Positions 23,962 through 37,037 of a stretch of DNA of 64,000 bases are shown piece after piece. The DNA comes from Sthenelais limicola (lineage: Eukaryota; Annelida; Polychaeta; Phyllodocida; Sigalionidae), in contig OW804096.1 in the NCBI GenBank assembly GCA_942159475.1, positions 133,662,941 through 133,726,940 of the forward strand. The letters are read 5' to 3'. Each line of letters starts with the position of its first letter. The first letter of the stretch is position 1. The notes under the pieces were generated by a model. That model did not search any database. It had not been told where the DNA came from and was given only the letters and a program-made list of their open reading frames with translations. A program made the translations under genes and the position numbers.

Positions 23962-24236
23962 TCATTTCTCAGATGTGTCTCCTTTTTGTACAATGCTTTT
24001 AGGTACAAATAACTGGTATGTTGAAATGAATTGTACAGCTTAATTATATAACTCCAGTTTGGTGATCCCCTGAAAATCCTCTCCTCTTACCTTCAAGCCA
24101 ATTGTAAATATTTAAAAAATATTTGTGTCAAAAAGTCAGAAAAAAATGTTACCAAATCGAAAACAAACACCATTTTTTAAATGCAAAGTGTCATGTATCA
24201 TCTCATTTAACGCATCTCCCTCGATCTTTACCCCTT

Positions 24237-24300
24237 CCCAAGCTTCTCTACCCCCCCCCCCCCCTCCCACCCGCCTCACCCCCTCCCCCTCCCCTCACGC
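24237..24300 (+). repeat. C-rich low-complexity tract
   Basis: C runs with CCCTCC. Overlapping open frames are not believable genes. Confidence 0.85.
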
Positions 24301-24597
24301 CCCTGGTAACCTCCTGTTCCTTGAAGCGTCCACCACTTGCGCCCTTCCTTGTACGTGTCAACGCCTCTCCTTGTCAATGTTTCCCACACCCCTAGCGTCT
24401 CCTCCTTCTCCAGTAGTCACCATAGCAACCAAATGGAACAGTTTGTCACAGGGGTTGTCTATTGTGCATGTCATCACATGTGGGCTTTTGTTTACATGTC
24501 ACTACGACATGTGATAGAAACATGTTTATGATGTATTGGCTTGGGTTTGTCAGCTACATAACCAGGGACTAGCTCAAGTTCAGCCTCTTTATCATGC

Positions 24598-24832
24598 GGG
24601 TCAGATCGTCAGAAAATGTACAATTCGCATTCGCCAATCCTCTCAAATAACCCGAATTTAAGACAGAAATGAGCTTCAAAATGCAGTTTAACATAACAGA
24701 ACTGATACGTTAAATCAATGCGATACCAAATATACTCACATATACCCGGTATTCTTAATTTTTCAGCCTAATTCAGGAGAATTTCCTAAATGTGTAGAGC
24801 TGCCAATTGTACATTTTCTGAAAATCTGACCC
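24598..24832 (-). mobile_element. F1 MITE, subfamily B
   Basis: Both ends are present (left GGGTCAGATCGTCAG). Flanks ATGC/ATGT differ at one base. Confidence 0.88.
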
Positions 24833-25762
24833 ATGTGGATTGTTTACACAAGATGGGACTTCATCATGCACATTATTATGATTAAGTTCCAATACAGACA
24901 GAAGTGTCAGAAATCTATGAAGAATTCAAGTAAAAAGATATTAAAGGGATACTGGTTACATACAATTTTTGTGTTGTTCCATATGGTCTGTCAGTTCAAG
25001 CCACTGAATTACTGCAGGGCCACCAGGTATTTACCCTTTTAGATTGTTTACTCAAGCTAAGGCGTCTGTCAATTCCAAAATTATGTTACCAAGCTGAAAG
25101 ATACCTTACAATCGGCTGTAAAATATATTGTAATAAAGAATTAGTTTAAAGGTATAGAGTGAGAATAGATATATATCCTTTTGATTCCAAGTCTAAACTA
25201 GTAAGGAACATTAGGATATTACATGTATGACATGCGTATGTACCTGCTAATGAGGGTGAAGGATATTCAATAGTATGCCTCAGTATGTCCCGTATGGTAC
25301 ATTTATTACAGCCTACAAATTAACATTTCATTGCTATGTCTTTGTTGGCTAAGCCATGACTAATCGAAAACCTATTCTATCTAAAATATTCCATGCTTAT
25401 TCCAATACTAACTACCGTAAGGTTGTTTAAGAATCCCAGTCAAAATACATTTCTGCCATTCTTGCTAATCATAGACCGTCTAAAGCAAGATGTTTTCTGA
25501 ATACAAGTCAAGACATATTTCAGAACAACGTGATCTAATGGAGGAAAAACAACACAACGTTTCTACAGAATATATCAAAAACTTATGGGCATCATAAGTT
25601 TCCTTTAAACCATAATTTTCAAAAGTACCAATCTTAATATTCTTTTTCATCAAGAATTCTTTTTCATCAAGAATATAATAGTATTCTAAATGGATTGGGT
25701 TGTTTTGCTGGGAGAGTTTGTAAACAACAAAAGCGCTTCCTAACTTGTTTCATCTGGTATGA

Positions 25763-25997
25763 AGGTCAGATTTTCAGAAAATGTACAATTGGCAGCTGTA
25801 CACATTTAGTAAATTCGGCTCAATTAGGCTGTAATTAGGTCAATACTAGGTAAATTCGAGTATATTTGGCATTGCATTGATTCTAGCAATCTGTTTGGTT
25901 AGGTTAAACTGTATTTTGAACTTTATTTTCGTCTGGAATTTGGGTTATTTGAGAAGATTGGTGAAGTTGAATTGTACATTTTCTGAAAATCTGACCC
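25763..25997 (+). mobile_element. F1 MITE, subfamily A, ATGA duplication
   Basis: Exact ATGA on both sides. The first base is A instead of G. Confidence 0.9.
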
Positions 25998-26128
25998 ATG
26001 AATGGGTTCAGTGATTAATACCATTTCCAGCGGCAGTCAACTGGGCTTTAGGTAAGGTGGTTACCATCCCCCTAGTGATGCTTGGGGCAGGGGCACCTCG
26101 GATCTAAGTGGTCGTTTAAATATTATAT

Positions 26129-26377
26129 GGGTCAGATTTCCAGAAAATGTACAATTCACCTTCACCAATTCTCTCAAATAACCCAAATTTAAGACAAAAA
26201 TCAGGTTCAAAATAATGTTCAATATAACCAAACAGACTGTTTGAACCAAGGCAATACCAAACACACTCATATATACCTACAAACAAAATTATAGTGTTGG
26301 TGATTTTTCAGTCCAACTTAGCAGAATTTACAAAATATGTTGATCTCCCAATTGTACATTTTCTGAAAATCTGACCC
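26129..26377 (-). mobile_element. F1 MITE, subfamily C
   Basis: Exact ATAT duplication. A short internal insertion (CAAACAAAATTATAG) makes it 249 bp. It abuts an F2 copy on the right. Confidence 0.88.
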
Positions 26378-26380
26378 ATA

Positions 26381-26564
26381 TAGTCCAGGTCCAAACCCTC
26401 AGATCAGATAAGAATGTTTATATGCCAGTGATTGGCCCAGGACTAGGCGTTCTAATGGGAATATAATGTTATTTTGCGGTCTTAATGGATTTATAATGGC
26501 ACTTATTGAGGCGAGAGGCTTTCTCTCTGTTTGAAGGGATTCTCTAATCTTTGGGCCTTGACTG
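26381..26564 (+). mobile_element. F2 MITE, diverged
   Basis: TAGTCCAGGTCCAAACCC to TTGGGCCTTGACTG. Its left edge touches the F1 copy at 26129 and no clear duplication remains. Confidence 0.75.
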
Positions 26565-26608
26565 GTTTAATATTATAGCGTTAATGACTGGCATTGAGGA
26601 CAGGGACA

Positions 26609-26669
26609 GGGCTCTGTGTGTTGATAATGCCTGAGGTGAAACTGAGGGTATTATCAACACACAGAGCCC
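26609..26669. repeat. Perfect hairpin, 20-bp arms
   Basis: GGGCTCTGTGTGTTGATAAT at 26609-26628 recurs inverted at 26650-26669. Confidence 0.85.
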
Positions 26670-26792
26670 AATTGCTCTCCAAAATTGGAGGTCATTAATC
26701 TGTTTAGTGTATTTTGGGATGATTTCAAACCTGTCTAATGTATTGACGAGGGAAATGTCTTCCTAGGGCAATTATAGGCTAATACCATGCGA

Positions 26793-26935
26793 ATAAAAAC
26801 TTTTGCGGGCAAATTCCGCGAAATATTTATATTAGTACTTTGGTGTGAAGGCACTCAACTGCGAACTTTTCTTTTCTGCCAAACTGTTATTGTAAAAATG
26901 CCCAACCGGAAAATATTAGCCCGCAAACGTTTTAG
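26793..26935. mobile_element. Short inverted-repeat element
   Basis: AAAACTTTTGCGGGC pairs with GCCCGCAAACGTTTT at 26919-26933 around about 110 bp. The boundary duplication is unclear. Confidence 0.45.
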
Positions 26936-27314
26936 AAATATGAATAAATTACATGCTTCTGATTTAAAAAAAAAAAAAAAAAAAGACATTCGAACACGTT
27001 CAATAGAGAAGAAACTGTATGAACGAGACTTAGACGAGACAAGATCTCACGAGAACTGCCATCTAGGGTTTCTTCCTCAAATGGAATTCGATGTTTTAGT
27101 CATGAAAACACATATTAAATAATGATGTTATGTATATCAAATTGTATGTAACGACAGGCACTTCCTTTAGCTATTCAGGAATGTTTTCATAACTGAGATA
27201 TGTTAAGGGAAAGTTGAAACATGAACAAAACATTCTGAACCACTTCTTACCGAGTCCTGTCAGTATTTATGAAATAGCAATACACGTAGAACCATTTTCA
27301 TTTTGTGTGCCCAG

Positions 27315-27526
27315 CAACCTAGCTGTCGCCGCCAATGAGGCTTGGTGTATAGCATACTTAAACAAGAATTACTTCTCCCCATATGAGGCGACACACATGT
27401 ATGCCGGAAAAACGCTCTCTCCCATGTATCATAGGTTCTCTAAACAAATTCTGATAGCTTTCTATTCTTGTTTTTATTGGAACATAAATAAACCCGCTCC
27501 TGGGGTAAAAGTGGTGCCAACTTTCG
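27315..27526 (+). CDS. Candidate internal exon, protein unknown
   Basis: Bounded by a pyrimidine-rich acceptor (TTTTGTGTGCCCAG) and a good donor (TTTCG|GTGAGT). One frame is open throughout: NLAVAANEAWCIAYLNKN..., then YAGKTLSPMYHRFSKQ and NKPAPGVKVVPTF, in codon phase 2 to 1. No partner exon was found nearby and I do not recognise the sequence. It could be a chance open frame (it is open from 27214). Confidence 0.3.
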
Positions 27527-28352
27527 GTGAGTATTATATAAATGGGAAACAATACACACCTTGTGTACATTACATGTAATTAGGCATGTTTTACATATTT
27601 ATAAGAGGCCATGACATTGTGTATAGGTCGTTAGAGACATGACAAGGTTTTGAAGTATTTTTCCATATAATACATATAATGACAATTCATAAGATTGCCA
27701 ACGCAATAGCCAAGATTCGGAATGGGACATGCTGACTGCTAGACTGGGGCCAGAGTAGAGCAGGACGGGTAATTTTGACCGGAAGAGGGGTCAAGCCACC
27801 TGTATTTACATTATGAGGGTGCAGGTTTCAATGGACCCAGAGAGGGCCCTTCATTATATGTAATTTTAGAGACAGAAACACATTTAATATTGCCACGAAA
27901 TTTTAGGATATATGAGACAACACCATGCCCTATCTTCACCTTACTTAATGTTCCTTTAATAGTTATGGAAAACAAATAACAGAACAATGTTGTGTGTAGG
28001 TGCAGGTTGAGTGCAAGATGCATGAACCCGCACTGTGTTTGAGCGGGTGTGTACCTACAGCTGTGGTCAGTGCCCCACCCACTCTCAGATAGGCCCCGGT
28101 GCCTGTATGAAATCAGTGCCAGATGTGGTATTTCGACGACCTAAAGACAGCGTATGCTGAACTCCTGTTGTATTTTCAATTTGGTGCTTTACCTTTTATA
28201 TCCTTATCTATCTTAAATTGATATGAAATATTAATTATATTTATATTAACAAGTACATTATGGGTACCCTGTGTACAGTAGATTCATGAGTGTGAAATGT
28301 TTCAACAGTGGTTGAAATAAATTTCTGTTGTGTGGAAAATATTGACTGACAT

Positions 28353-28587
28353 GGGTCAGATTTTTGAAAAATGTACAATTGGTAGCTCTACAAATTTAGG
28401 AAATCTTGCTAAATTAGGCTGAAAAATGATAAATACCGGGTATATCTGAGTATATTTGGTGTTGTGTTGATTTATAGTTTCTGTTTTGTTATGTTAAACT
28501 GAATTTTGAAGCTGATTTCTGTCTTAAATGTGCGTTATTTGTGCGAATTAGTGAAGGCGAAATGTACATTTTCTGAAGATCTGACCC
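28353..28587 (+). mobile_element. F1 MITE, subfamily B, ACAT duplication
   Basis: Exact ACAT flanks. Both ends carry one or two changes. Confidence 0.9.
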
Positions 28588-28691
28588 ACATGGTAAATAA
28601 CAAAGTATTCCTAGATGTATCTGTCAACTGATAATCACCTGTGCCTCATCTCTAGCACGTCAGGGAAAGTGAAGGGTGTTTGGTGATTTAA

Positions 28692-28891
28692 GGCCGACGC
28701 ACACATGACCGATTTGGCTCCCGATTACCCCACGATTTTGGTCTCCTGATGAATCCTGAGATTTCATTTCAAACCATGGTTTATGATATTTCAAAAACAT
28801 AAACCAGGATTTGAAATGAAATCTCAGGATCCGTTAGGAGACCCAAATCGTGGGTAAATCGGGGGCCAAATCGGGTATGTGTGCGTCGGCC
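28692..28891. mobile_element. Foldback MITE with ~94-bp arms
   Basis: GGCCGACGCACACAT.. to ..ATGTGTGCGTCGGCC. The arms match over about 94 bp with few changes, leaving a loop of about 12 bases. TTAA flanks both sides (28688-28691, 28892-28895), compatible with a TTAA or TTA/TAA target. Confidence 0.8.
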
Positions 28892-28895
28892 TTAA

Positions 28896-30692
28896 GCCTG
28901 TCACCCTCTCCCTGAGCCACCAACCAGTGGTTAGTATGGAATGTGAGGGGACACAAGATAACACATTGCTAAATAATACAAGTAAGCGAGGCATAATGAT
29001 GATGACGTGAGGAGGAATACTCATTAGGGAGGTTCCGCAAGCAAACGTATCTAATTACGTAACTGTATCCGTATCTATTTTGTGAATTACGTCGCATTTT
29101 TAAGTATAAAAAATGAATTGTGAGATGAAACATTTTGCTTGATATTTGACGTTACGTTTTTCCACCATGTTTTGCTGAACCTCTTCCTTCCTTTTAAGGT
29201 ATGTTTGTATGTCAGAGATACGGATATGTTTACGTTTACGGATAGGTTACACTTGCTGAACCTCCCTATTATCGAAAATGTATAAACTGATTACCAATTA
29301 ATTTTGCTCAGCAATAAAATCTTTTCACATCCCGCAGTTTACTTATATAAATTAGAAGAACTGTGAACATGACAACTGCCATTAATTCAGGTACCCTACA
29401 TCTACAACAAATATTTCCATCTCCTGTACACCTCAGATAGCTTTGGGCCAACTATACCGGTAATGCCAAAGATACAGTGCCAACCCCTGGAAGATAAAAC
29501 CTTTCCTCTAGAGACCCCCCTCGTTGGAGAAAAAGCTACGCTGGGGGTCATAGTTCATTTCTGGGGTCCTCCCCCTTCAACACCTCCACAATAATAATGC
29601 GTAACATCTGTCAGAACTTTTTGTGCTTTTTTTATATCCCAAATGACGCTGCTTTTTTTTACTTGTTGTAATGCCTGTTGAATGCATGAAGTAGTTGTTT
29701 TGGTAGCACGACAACGAATACACTTGTGATTATTTTCATTGCCAACGCCCTCAGTTATATATCTGATCTGTGGCATTCTTATGATGTCTCTGGTTAGTCT
29801 CCTTTATTTTTATGAATGTTATTGAGATGTTAGACATGGAACAACTTATGTTTCCCTGTGACGCTATTGTGTAGTAAATGGCTTTTTCCCCTTTTCGAAG
29901 TAAAGCATTAGAGCAAAACCTGTGATGGGATTCGAAGGCAGTGTCCCTCGATTAGTCTTTATCTAATCGTTCAACTCAGATGGATGCTTCTCCAGGATTG
30001 CTTTACATGTGTGTAGTTTGGCAATATGCAGAGGATGCAAATGAAAACGAAAGGATCCAGCTTTTCTATCGTACTATCGATCGTTTTGTTCCGATTGTAG
30101 CATGTTTTGCATCTGGCATTTCACATGCAGGAACCACTGGTTCATTCGTTTTGTAGATTTGATATGTTTTTGTATTGTACATGGGAAACAACATCAATGA
30201 GAATAGAAAATGTATGCATGATCCGGTACTCCCTTTAAAATATGTCTTGGCATTGTTATGGTTTAGGTACAGCAATTATGCCCGTTGAAAAAGACCATAT
30301 ATGGTATTTTCGTAAAACTGTGCTGTCAAAAATCGAGGTTGCTGGATCAAAACCTATACCGATAGTTGATAATCTCTGAAGAAATATTCTGATAAAATGG
30401 AGTTTTGTATGATATTTGCATAGAATATACGATATGATTTAAATCATTTCCATAAGCATACATTCCATGAATGCTATTCTCAGCAAAACAGTCAGGTTCA
30501 GAAGGCAGTTTTGACTCCCTGAGTCTCAGGGAGTCATTAACACTTTAGCCTTAGTCTTAGCCTTGCGGTTAAGCTTATCGCTGGATGTGGTATCGAGGAA
30601 TGTGGGTGTCTGGATAGGACTGAAAAAACAAGAACTAGATCTTTAGCACATTACTCTACATTAGTTTATCTTTATTCAGTCCTCCTTTGGTT
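28896..30692. other. No gene seen
   Basis: Short unsupported frames only. Confidence 0.45.
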
Positions 30693-30696
30693 ATGT

Positions 30697-30938
30697 GGGT
30701 CGGATTTTCATAAAATGTACAATTCAACTTCGCCAATCGTCTCAAATATCCCAAATTTCAGACAAAAATACAGTTCAAAATACAGTTCAACCTAAGCAAA
30801 CAGATTGCTAGAATCAATGCAATGCCAAATATACTCGAATTTACCTAGTATTGACCAAATTGCAGTCTAATTTAGCAGAATTTACTAAATGTGTACAGCT
30901 GCCAATTGTACATTTTCTGAAAATCTAAAATCTGACCC
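30697..30938 (-). mobile_element. F1 MITE, subfamily A, micro-duplicated right end
   Basis: The right end reads GAAAATCTAAAATCTGACCC, a 7-base duplication. The ATGT flank reappears after two extra bases (TC). Confidence 0.85.
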
Positions 30939-31194
30939 TCATGTACAATACAACAGACCCTCCCTTGGGGTACCATTATAATATTCATGGTTTGTTGTGG
31001 GGAATTCTGAAAGAAAGAGAGCCACTGCTTTTTGAAGTTTCTTTTGACTATTGTAAAGCCCCTTTCTGTTCACTGAAGCCATTGATGGTCTCCACCATGT
31101 GGGGGTATGGAGCACCACATGCTGTATATCTACTATCACCATTGTCATGATGGACTTGCCCTTAGTCTCCTCAATTGTTCTAGGAAGATTTACC

Positions 31195-31391
31195 CAGTCT
31201 AGGTCCAAAGATGGGTGAGTCCCTTCAAATGAAGGGAAAGCATCTCGCCTCAAACCGCAAAATGCCATTATGATTCCATTAAGACCGTCATTATATTCCC
31301 ATTAAAACGCCAAGTCTTAGGCGATGAGACCGATTAGCGAAGCAGGCTGACATACCATTCTTATCTGATCTGAGGGTTTGGACCTAGAGTG
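31195..31391 (-). mobile_element. F2 MITE, TACC duplication
   Basis: CAGTCTAGGTCCAAAG to TTGGACCTAGAGTG with exact TACC flanks. Confidence 0.87.
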
Positions 31392-32490
31392 TACCATTTT
31401 ACTAACCAGGAAACTACCATATGAATAACTACCAACAGCGCAAAACTACCAGCTAGAAAACTACCAACAATGGAAAACTACCGCCCTATATAATACCCCG
31501 AAGCTATTATTACTATTACTATCTGTTATCTACTATTAGTTGTTTATCCAAAATTAAATTGAATCAGGTGAATGGTTATAATTGGATTGCAGACTGCGTA
31601 GCCTTTCTTTTTAGATAATAGGATGTTTCATTTTTTGTCTTACAGTATTTGAATCGTAAATTTGAAAGGCTGGCAAATTTGAAAGATTAGTCAAATTAAT
31701 TTTGGAGTATGTAACAAATATTTCTCACTTTTATAATGCTCGGTCCGGACCCAATGAAAATATACCCCTTTTCAGACCCCCTCGCTTAATGGAAGGTAAG
31801 GTTCGAGGTTACTCCAGCGTTTTGATGTATAATCTAGAATTTAGAATATGACTTTTACTAATCAAAATAATTGTTTTTGCCTCCCTGCATTCCTTTATTA
31901 TTCCGCACACCATATTTCAAATAACGTATATTGATTTGATATTATATTGATATAAATCAATTTTTTTTAATAATTTTTATATTTTTATAGTTATTACTAT
32001 TACATAGATTACGATGTTTTCAGCTTACATCGAGATACCGAGATAATAGTAGAAATAATTTACAATTAAAAAAGAATCAACATTTAATATTTCATCAGAT
32101 CCAGTCGGTACCAATATTAAACCTGTTTATGGCATAAAACACCGCTATTAGGAGATCATATCAGACTGTACTCAGAGTACACGGTTCTCAAAAAGGCAGT
32201 CAATGTAACAACCACAACTGAAATAACCTTAGCCCCACAACCAAACGCCTAGTCAACCCCAGAATTAGCTAGTCAACCCTCTGTAACTAGGCATACATGG
32301 GAAGACCAGGTCCAGACCTGACATGTACTACCTGTATTTTCTGTAACCTAGTCATGAAATAAAAGAATTTTATAATTATTATTATTAATAAAACATTTAA
32401 ATTTTAACCAAATGCAAGGACTTGCGCTAGTCTACCGTTAGCCATGTAACGACCGCAACATGTGGCAGCGAGTGTCAACTGAAGACAAAT

Positions 32491-32725
32491 GGGTCAGATT
32501 TTCAGAAAATGTACAATTCACCTCCACCAATCCTCTCAAATAACCCAAATTTCAGACGGAAATAAAGCTCAAAATACAGTTCAACCTAACCAAACAGATT
32601 GCTAGAATCAATGCAATGCCGAATATACTCGAATTTACCTAGTATTGACCAAATTGCAGCGTAATTTAGCGGAATTTATTAAATGTGTACAGCTGCCAAT
32701 TGTACATTTTCTGAAAATCTGACCC
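32491..32725 (-). mobile_element. F1 MITE, subfamily A, AAAT duplication
   Basis: Full length, near-consensus ends, exact AAAT on both sides. Confidence 0.92.
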
Positions 32726-33022
32726 AAATGTGCGTCTCTGTAACTCCATTATTTCTGGGTTCCTCATGTTTTTGTTGCTAAACTCTCCACATGTCTGGCA
32801 CTTAGGCCTTTCTAGGAGAATTTAATGGGCAATGGTGTTTTATTTCTGTCTCCAGTGACCCACAGAGAACTTTTGCTTGTTATCTCAGTCTCGCTAAATG
32901 GAAATAAAATGCTGTCACGGGAAATCCTGGGCTTGCTAGGGAATTTATTTGTTAAACTTGAGCGACACGTTGAATTCCCTAGTAATGTTGATCACGAAAT
33001 GGATGGGAAACGGTGATATATC

Positions 33023-33216
33023 CACTCTAGGTCCAAACCCTCAGATCAGATAAGAAAGGTATGTCAACCTACATCGCTAATCGGTTTCCTGGCCCAAGAC
33101 TCGGCGTTTTAATGGGAATATAATGACGTTTTGCGGTCTAAATGGAATTATAATGGCGCTTTGTCAGAGGCTTCCCCTTCGTTTCAATGGACTCTCTAAA
33201 CTTTTAGCCTAGACTG
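33023..33216 (+). mobile_element. F2 MITE, TATC duplication
   Basis: CACTCTAGGTCCAAACCC to TTAGCCTAGACTG with exact TATC flanks and a short internal deletion. Confidence 0.86.
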
Positions 33217-33220
33217 TATC

Positions 33221-34454
33221 TAAATAAATCGGATTGATTTAACTTTATTCTGTCGAAAACATGTTTTGAATAAGGAATACTCAATTCAACAACAAATTTC
33301 TTTCGATTCAGCTGAAATCATTTTATCTCCTTTGAAAGCAAATCTCCTCCTAGAAATCCAAGCCGAGATTAAAGTAATAAGGTGAAACTTTACCCTTGGG
33401 GGAGAAATACAAACTGTGTTGGCTTGTTAATGTGTCCTTCCTTTACGATAATATTATCCAGTACAACATAAATGAGAACTTTTTAGTTCCATGAATACGA
33501 CTCTTAGTAGTAGTGTATAGTCGAGGCCCCTACAATCGTACAATTGGGTTTTTGGTGCTCTTCTAAACTGTCAATCGAATACAGGTCTACATATGAGAAA
33601 AGCTTTATCTTTAGCAGCAATCTCGCCGTGAGTTTCCTTAGTTTAATATTATCAAATCCAACGTTTAGATTCTATGTGGATGTTCTTCGATCACGAGTCT
33701 AGTAATTATAATGAGTGTAATATTTAATCATTGTAAAAGTATTTTTCTTTTGGGATTGGCCATCGGCTCCTAGCTCTGCTCTCCTTAGAAAAGTGATACT
33801 TGTTTGGTCGACATATTATGAACGTCTATCAGTGTCAGAATATTAAATCAATAATTAAGGCCAATGTTTTTTTTCATAATTTCTTTTGGGTGTGATTCCG
33901 GTTGGTAGTAGCTGGGAACTAGGTAGGGTAGGTCGTGGTAACTTTTAAAAGATGTGAAATGATTTTATTTATTGACTTGCTGTTTATAAACATTCTAATA
34001 TACAAATTTAAAAAACAACCACAGAACCACGTGTATCAGTATACATATTATGTTGTGCCTAAACCCAGTTGGACGCATCATGGGGAATTGACCCATGCCA
34101 AGATGTACCAAAATATGTGCTCTGTTAAAAGGGCAGCAGGAGGGAGCATGAAAGGGCAATTCAATCCTCGATGCCACCAGACCACTTATGGGGCATATCT
34201 TTGATCCATTTGTAATATGATCGCTATATGGTGGAACAGGGCTTTCAACTATGTAAGACTCTATTGTTACCATTCCGACCTGACCATGGTTGTTCATGCT
34301 TTTCCTCTTGTCTCGAAGGGGCGGACATCCTATTTGTCTTGTGTGTGAGTGAGTTGGGAATGGGGTGTGGGTTTACGGATTGAAGCAAATCCTGGAAATC
34401 ATTCTGAAGGAGCTGTATGTTCTAACCGATGGACTTGCCTTGAAAAATGGCTTA
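33221..34454. other. No gene seen
   Basis: Overlapping 89- and 100-codon frames on opposite strands at 33935-34297 lack splice or domain support. Confidence 0.45.
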
Positions 34455-34457
34455 TAA

Positions 34458-34759
34458 GGCCAAAAAAACAAATAGGTGTGTTTCCGATTTATCTGGCTGA
34501 AAACTAGGTAGCCCACCTACCTAGTTTTCAGGTGGGGGGTGGGGGGGGTGGTAACCTTTTTTTTTTTTATTTTTTTTTTATTAGGAAACCACCTCCCAGG
34601 AACTGAAAAAGATGTCTATTTCATAACAATAGTTGTTTTAAACATGGGAAATGTGCTTTCTGACAGTTCCGGGTTAGGAAAACCCGTTTTCCTGCTTTTA
34701 TAAGCAAGGTTTTTCTAGGTAGGGGGGGTAAATCGGAAACACACCTATTTTTTTTGGCT
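34458..34759 (-). mobile_element. F3 Harbinger-like MITE, TAA duplication
   Basis: Ends GGCCAAAAAAACAAATAGG and TATTTTTTTTGGCT, flanked by TAA. The inner repeat TGTGTTTCCGATTTA recurs inverted at the other end. Confidence 0.82.
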
Positions 34760-35442
34760 TAACTTCAACTGAGTCTGAAATACAACAGACAGATAGATAC
34801 TTCGAATTTGTGAATTGATCCTACGTATATGAATTTTCGGTGATTTTGTCATTCAGATACTAGCAGATATTAAACTGCCCTTTTGTGATCGAGAATCCGG
34901 AGAATATCACAAATTATGTGAAAGCACAGAACTAGAGTATCCTTAATCTAGTTCTGTCCTAAAACAAAACTTGGAAATACTCTTTGTTGTTGTTGTTTAA
35001 TAAGAATGCTGAATAAGAAATTCTCTCATAAAGCTAGACCTCCAGACTCCTTGATACCATGCATGGTCATTTAATTCTATTCACTCATTAAAATAAGTTT
35101 GGAGGTATTTCTTTATTGATAACTCATTTACCTTAGATACAAACGGTAGTGTCTGATACCTTCTAACCTGGACAATTATATTATATTATAAGAGTCAGCC
35201 CTAAGACATAAAGCCAGCATACCGGTGTGTGTAACGACGAAGGTCTATCAGTGTGGTGATTTACCAATCCGGATACATTTATTGGTTCCAAGTGGATCAT
35301 CACCACTTGCCCCTACACATTTTGCCCACCATACCCGGATCTTTCTCCCCACCCCCGCCAAAACACGAACCATTAAGACAATGGAGAAATGCAGCAGCGC
35401 ATTAAAGGTTAGTTGGGACGAGGGGGTCCCAGTCCCCTATAA

Positions 35443-35702
35443 GGCCAGACAAATAATTAAGGTGTTTTTGATTTATAGTACCTGAAATCTAGGCAGTGGG
35501 TTGGCGGTGGCAATTACACTATTTTTTAGGAAACCACCTTTCAGGAGCTGAATGTCTATTTCGTAACTATAGTTGCTTTATTAAAATAAGACACATGGAT
35601 CCTTTGAGGATTTTCTGCTTAGGAATCCTTCTTTAATTGTCTCTTTTTGGTCCCAAACAAATTTATATGCATTTCTTTTAGGTGGGGTTCGCTTTTTTGG
35701 CC
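35443..35702 (-). mobile_element. F3 Harbinger-like MITE, diverged, TAA duplication
   Basis: GGCCAGACAAATAATTAAGG to GCTTTTTTGGCC with exact TAA flanks. Shares AGGAAACCACCTTTCAGGAG with the family. Confidence 0.7.
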
Positions 35703-36271
35703 TAAAGAGGCATTCCACTGGTGCGATAGATATGATATAGCGTGGGATAAAGTCATGTGTCGCATCATTATCGCACATGTTGTGGTTTTGATTTTTAAAT
35801 CACTTCCATACCACATGTGAGGCTGTGATAATTCTTAGAAACCTAAACAATATATAGTGCATCATTTTTGTTGTACCCAATATTTCGCAAATGTAAAAAT
35901 GACATACGGTGCAAATGATTACATACAAATCGAAGGCATACATGTATATCATATAATATTATGCTATTGGGTTCTATGCGATCTACCTGCTCCCAGAAAA
36001 TTAGGGCTTGTAATATGAATACTAGGAATGCACCTATTTGTATTCATGATTTAATGACTTTTTTTAAATCCATGCAGTATCCCTAATTAGCTGGGTCAAT
36101 TAGCTAATTGTCTGAGAGTCTGAGATTTATGTCGGGTACAAAGGACCAAGAAGGGTCTTTTTTTATTAAATGCATTTTATTGAGTCTAGTTTCAGTTGAT
36201 ATTCTTTAAAAAACCAGGTATGGTGCCATGTTGATCATTTCACTGTCCAGATGATCAGATCTTGAGTATAT

Positions 36272-36506
36272 GGGTCAGATTCTTAGAAAATGTACAATTA
36301 GCAACTCTATACATTTAGGAAATTCTCCTAAATTAGGCTGAAAAACGATGAACACCGAGAATATCTGAGTATATTTGGTATCGCACTGATTTAAAGTACC
36401 AGTTCTGTTATGTTAAACTGCATTTCGAAGCTCATTTTTGTCTTAAATGTGGGTTATTTGAGAGGATTGTTGAAGGTGAATTGTACATTTTCTGAAAATC
36501 TGACCC
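36272..36506 (+). mobile_element. F1 MITE, subfamily B
   Basis: Full length with exact ATAT duplication. Left end GATTCTTAG. Confidence 0.9.
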
Positions 36507-36802
36507 ATATCACTGAGTCTGTGCTCAGCCCTTCTGGCCTCCCCATCACTGCCTCCCCACCAGAAACACATTATGGGCCCAATATTGGCATGAGGATTTA
36601 GACGTTTAGAGTTTACATGTGAAGTGTGCTAGTGACATGCTATACTCCAAGTTCTCAATGGACCAGCTTAAGTGTTTGGGTTAGAGGTCAGATGTGTTCA
36701 GCTTGTTATGATCCATGTGACCTCTCTGAGGACGCATCCATAGGGGAAGGAGGGGGGGGGGGGGGAAGGGGAGGGGGGGAACGGGCATGGGGGTTTGTAT
36801 AC

Positions 36803-37037
36803 GGGTCAGATTTTCAGAAAATGTACAATTCAACTTCACCAATCTTCTTAAATAACCCAAATTTCAGTCGAAAATTAAGCTCAAAATACAGTTCAACCTA
36901 ACCAAACAGATTGCTAGAATCAATGCAATGCCAAATATACTCAAACTTACCTAGTGTTGACCAAATTGCAGCCTAATTTAGCAGAATTTACTAAATGTGT
37001 ACAGCTGCCACTTGTACATTTTCTGAAAATCTGACCC
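36803..37037 (-). mobile_element. F1 MITE, subfamily A
   Basis: Full length. Flanks ATAC/ATAT differ at one base. Follows a G-rich tract. Confidence 0.88.

Larger units (their letters stand above)
23966..25758. other. No gene seen beyond C-rich tract and F1 copy
   Basis: Open frames at 24123-24514 are C-rich translations. 24837-25758 is AT-rich. Confidence 0.45.

Noticed and set aside
24123..24514. Overlapping proline-rich frames
   Set aside because: C-run translations without splice or domain support.
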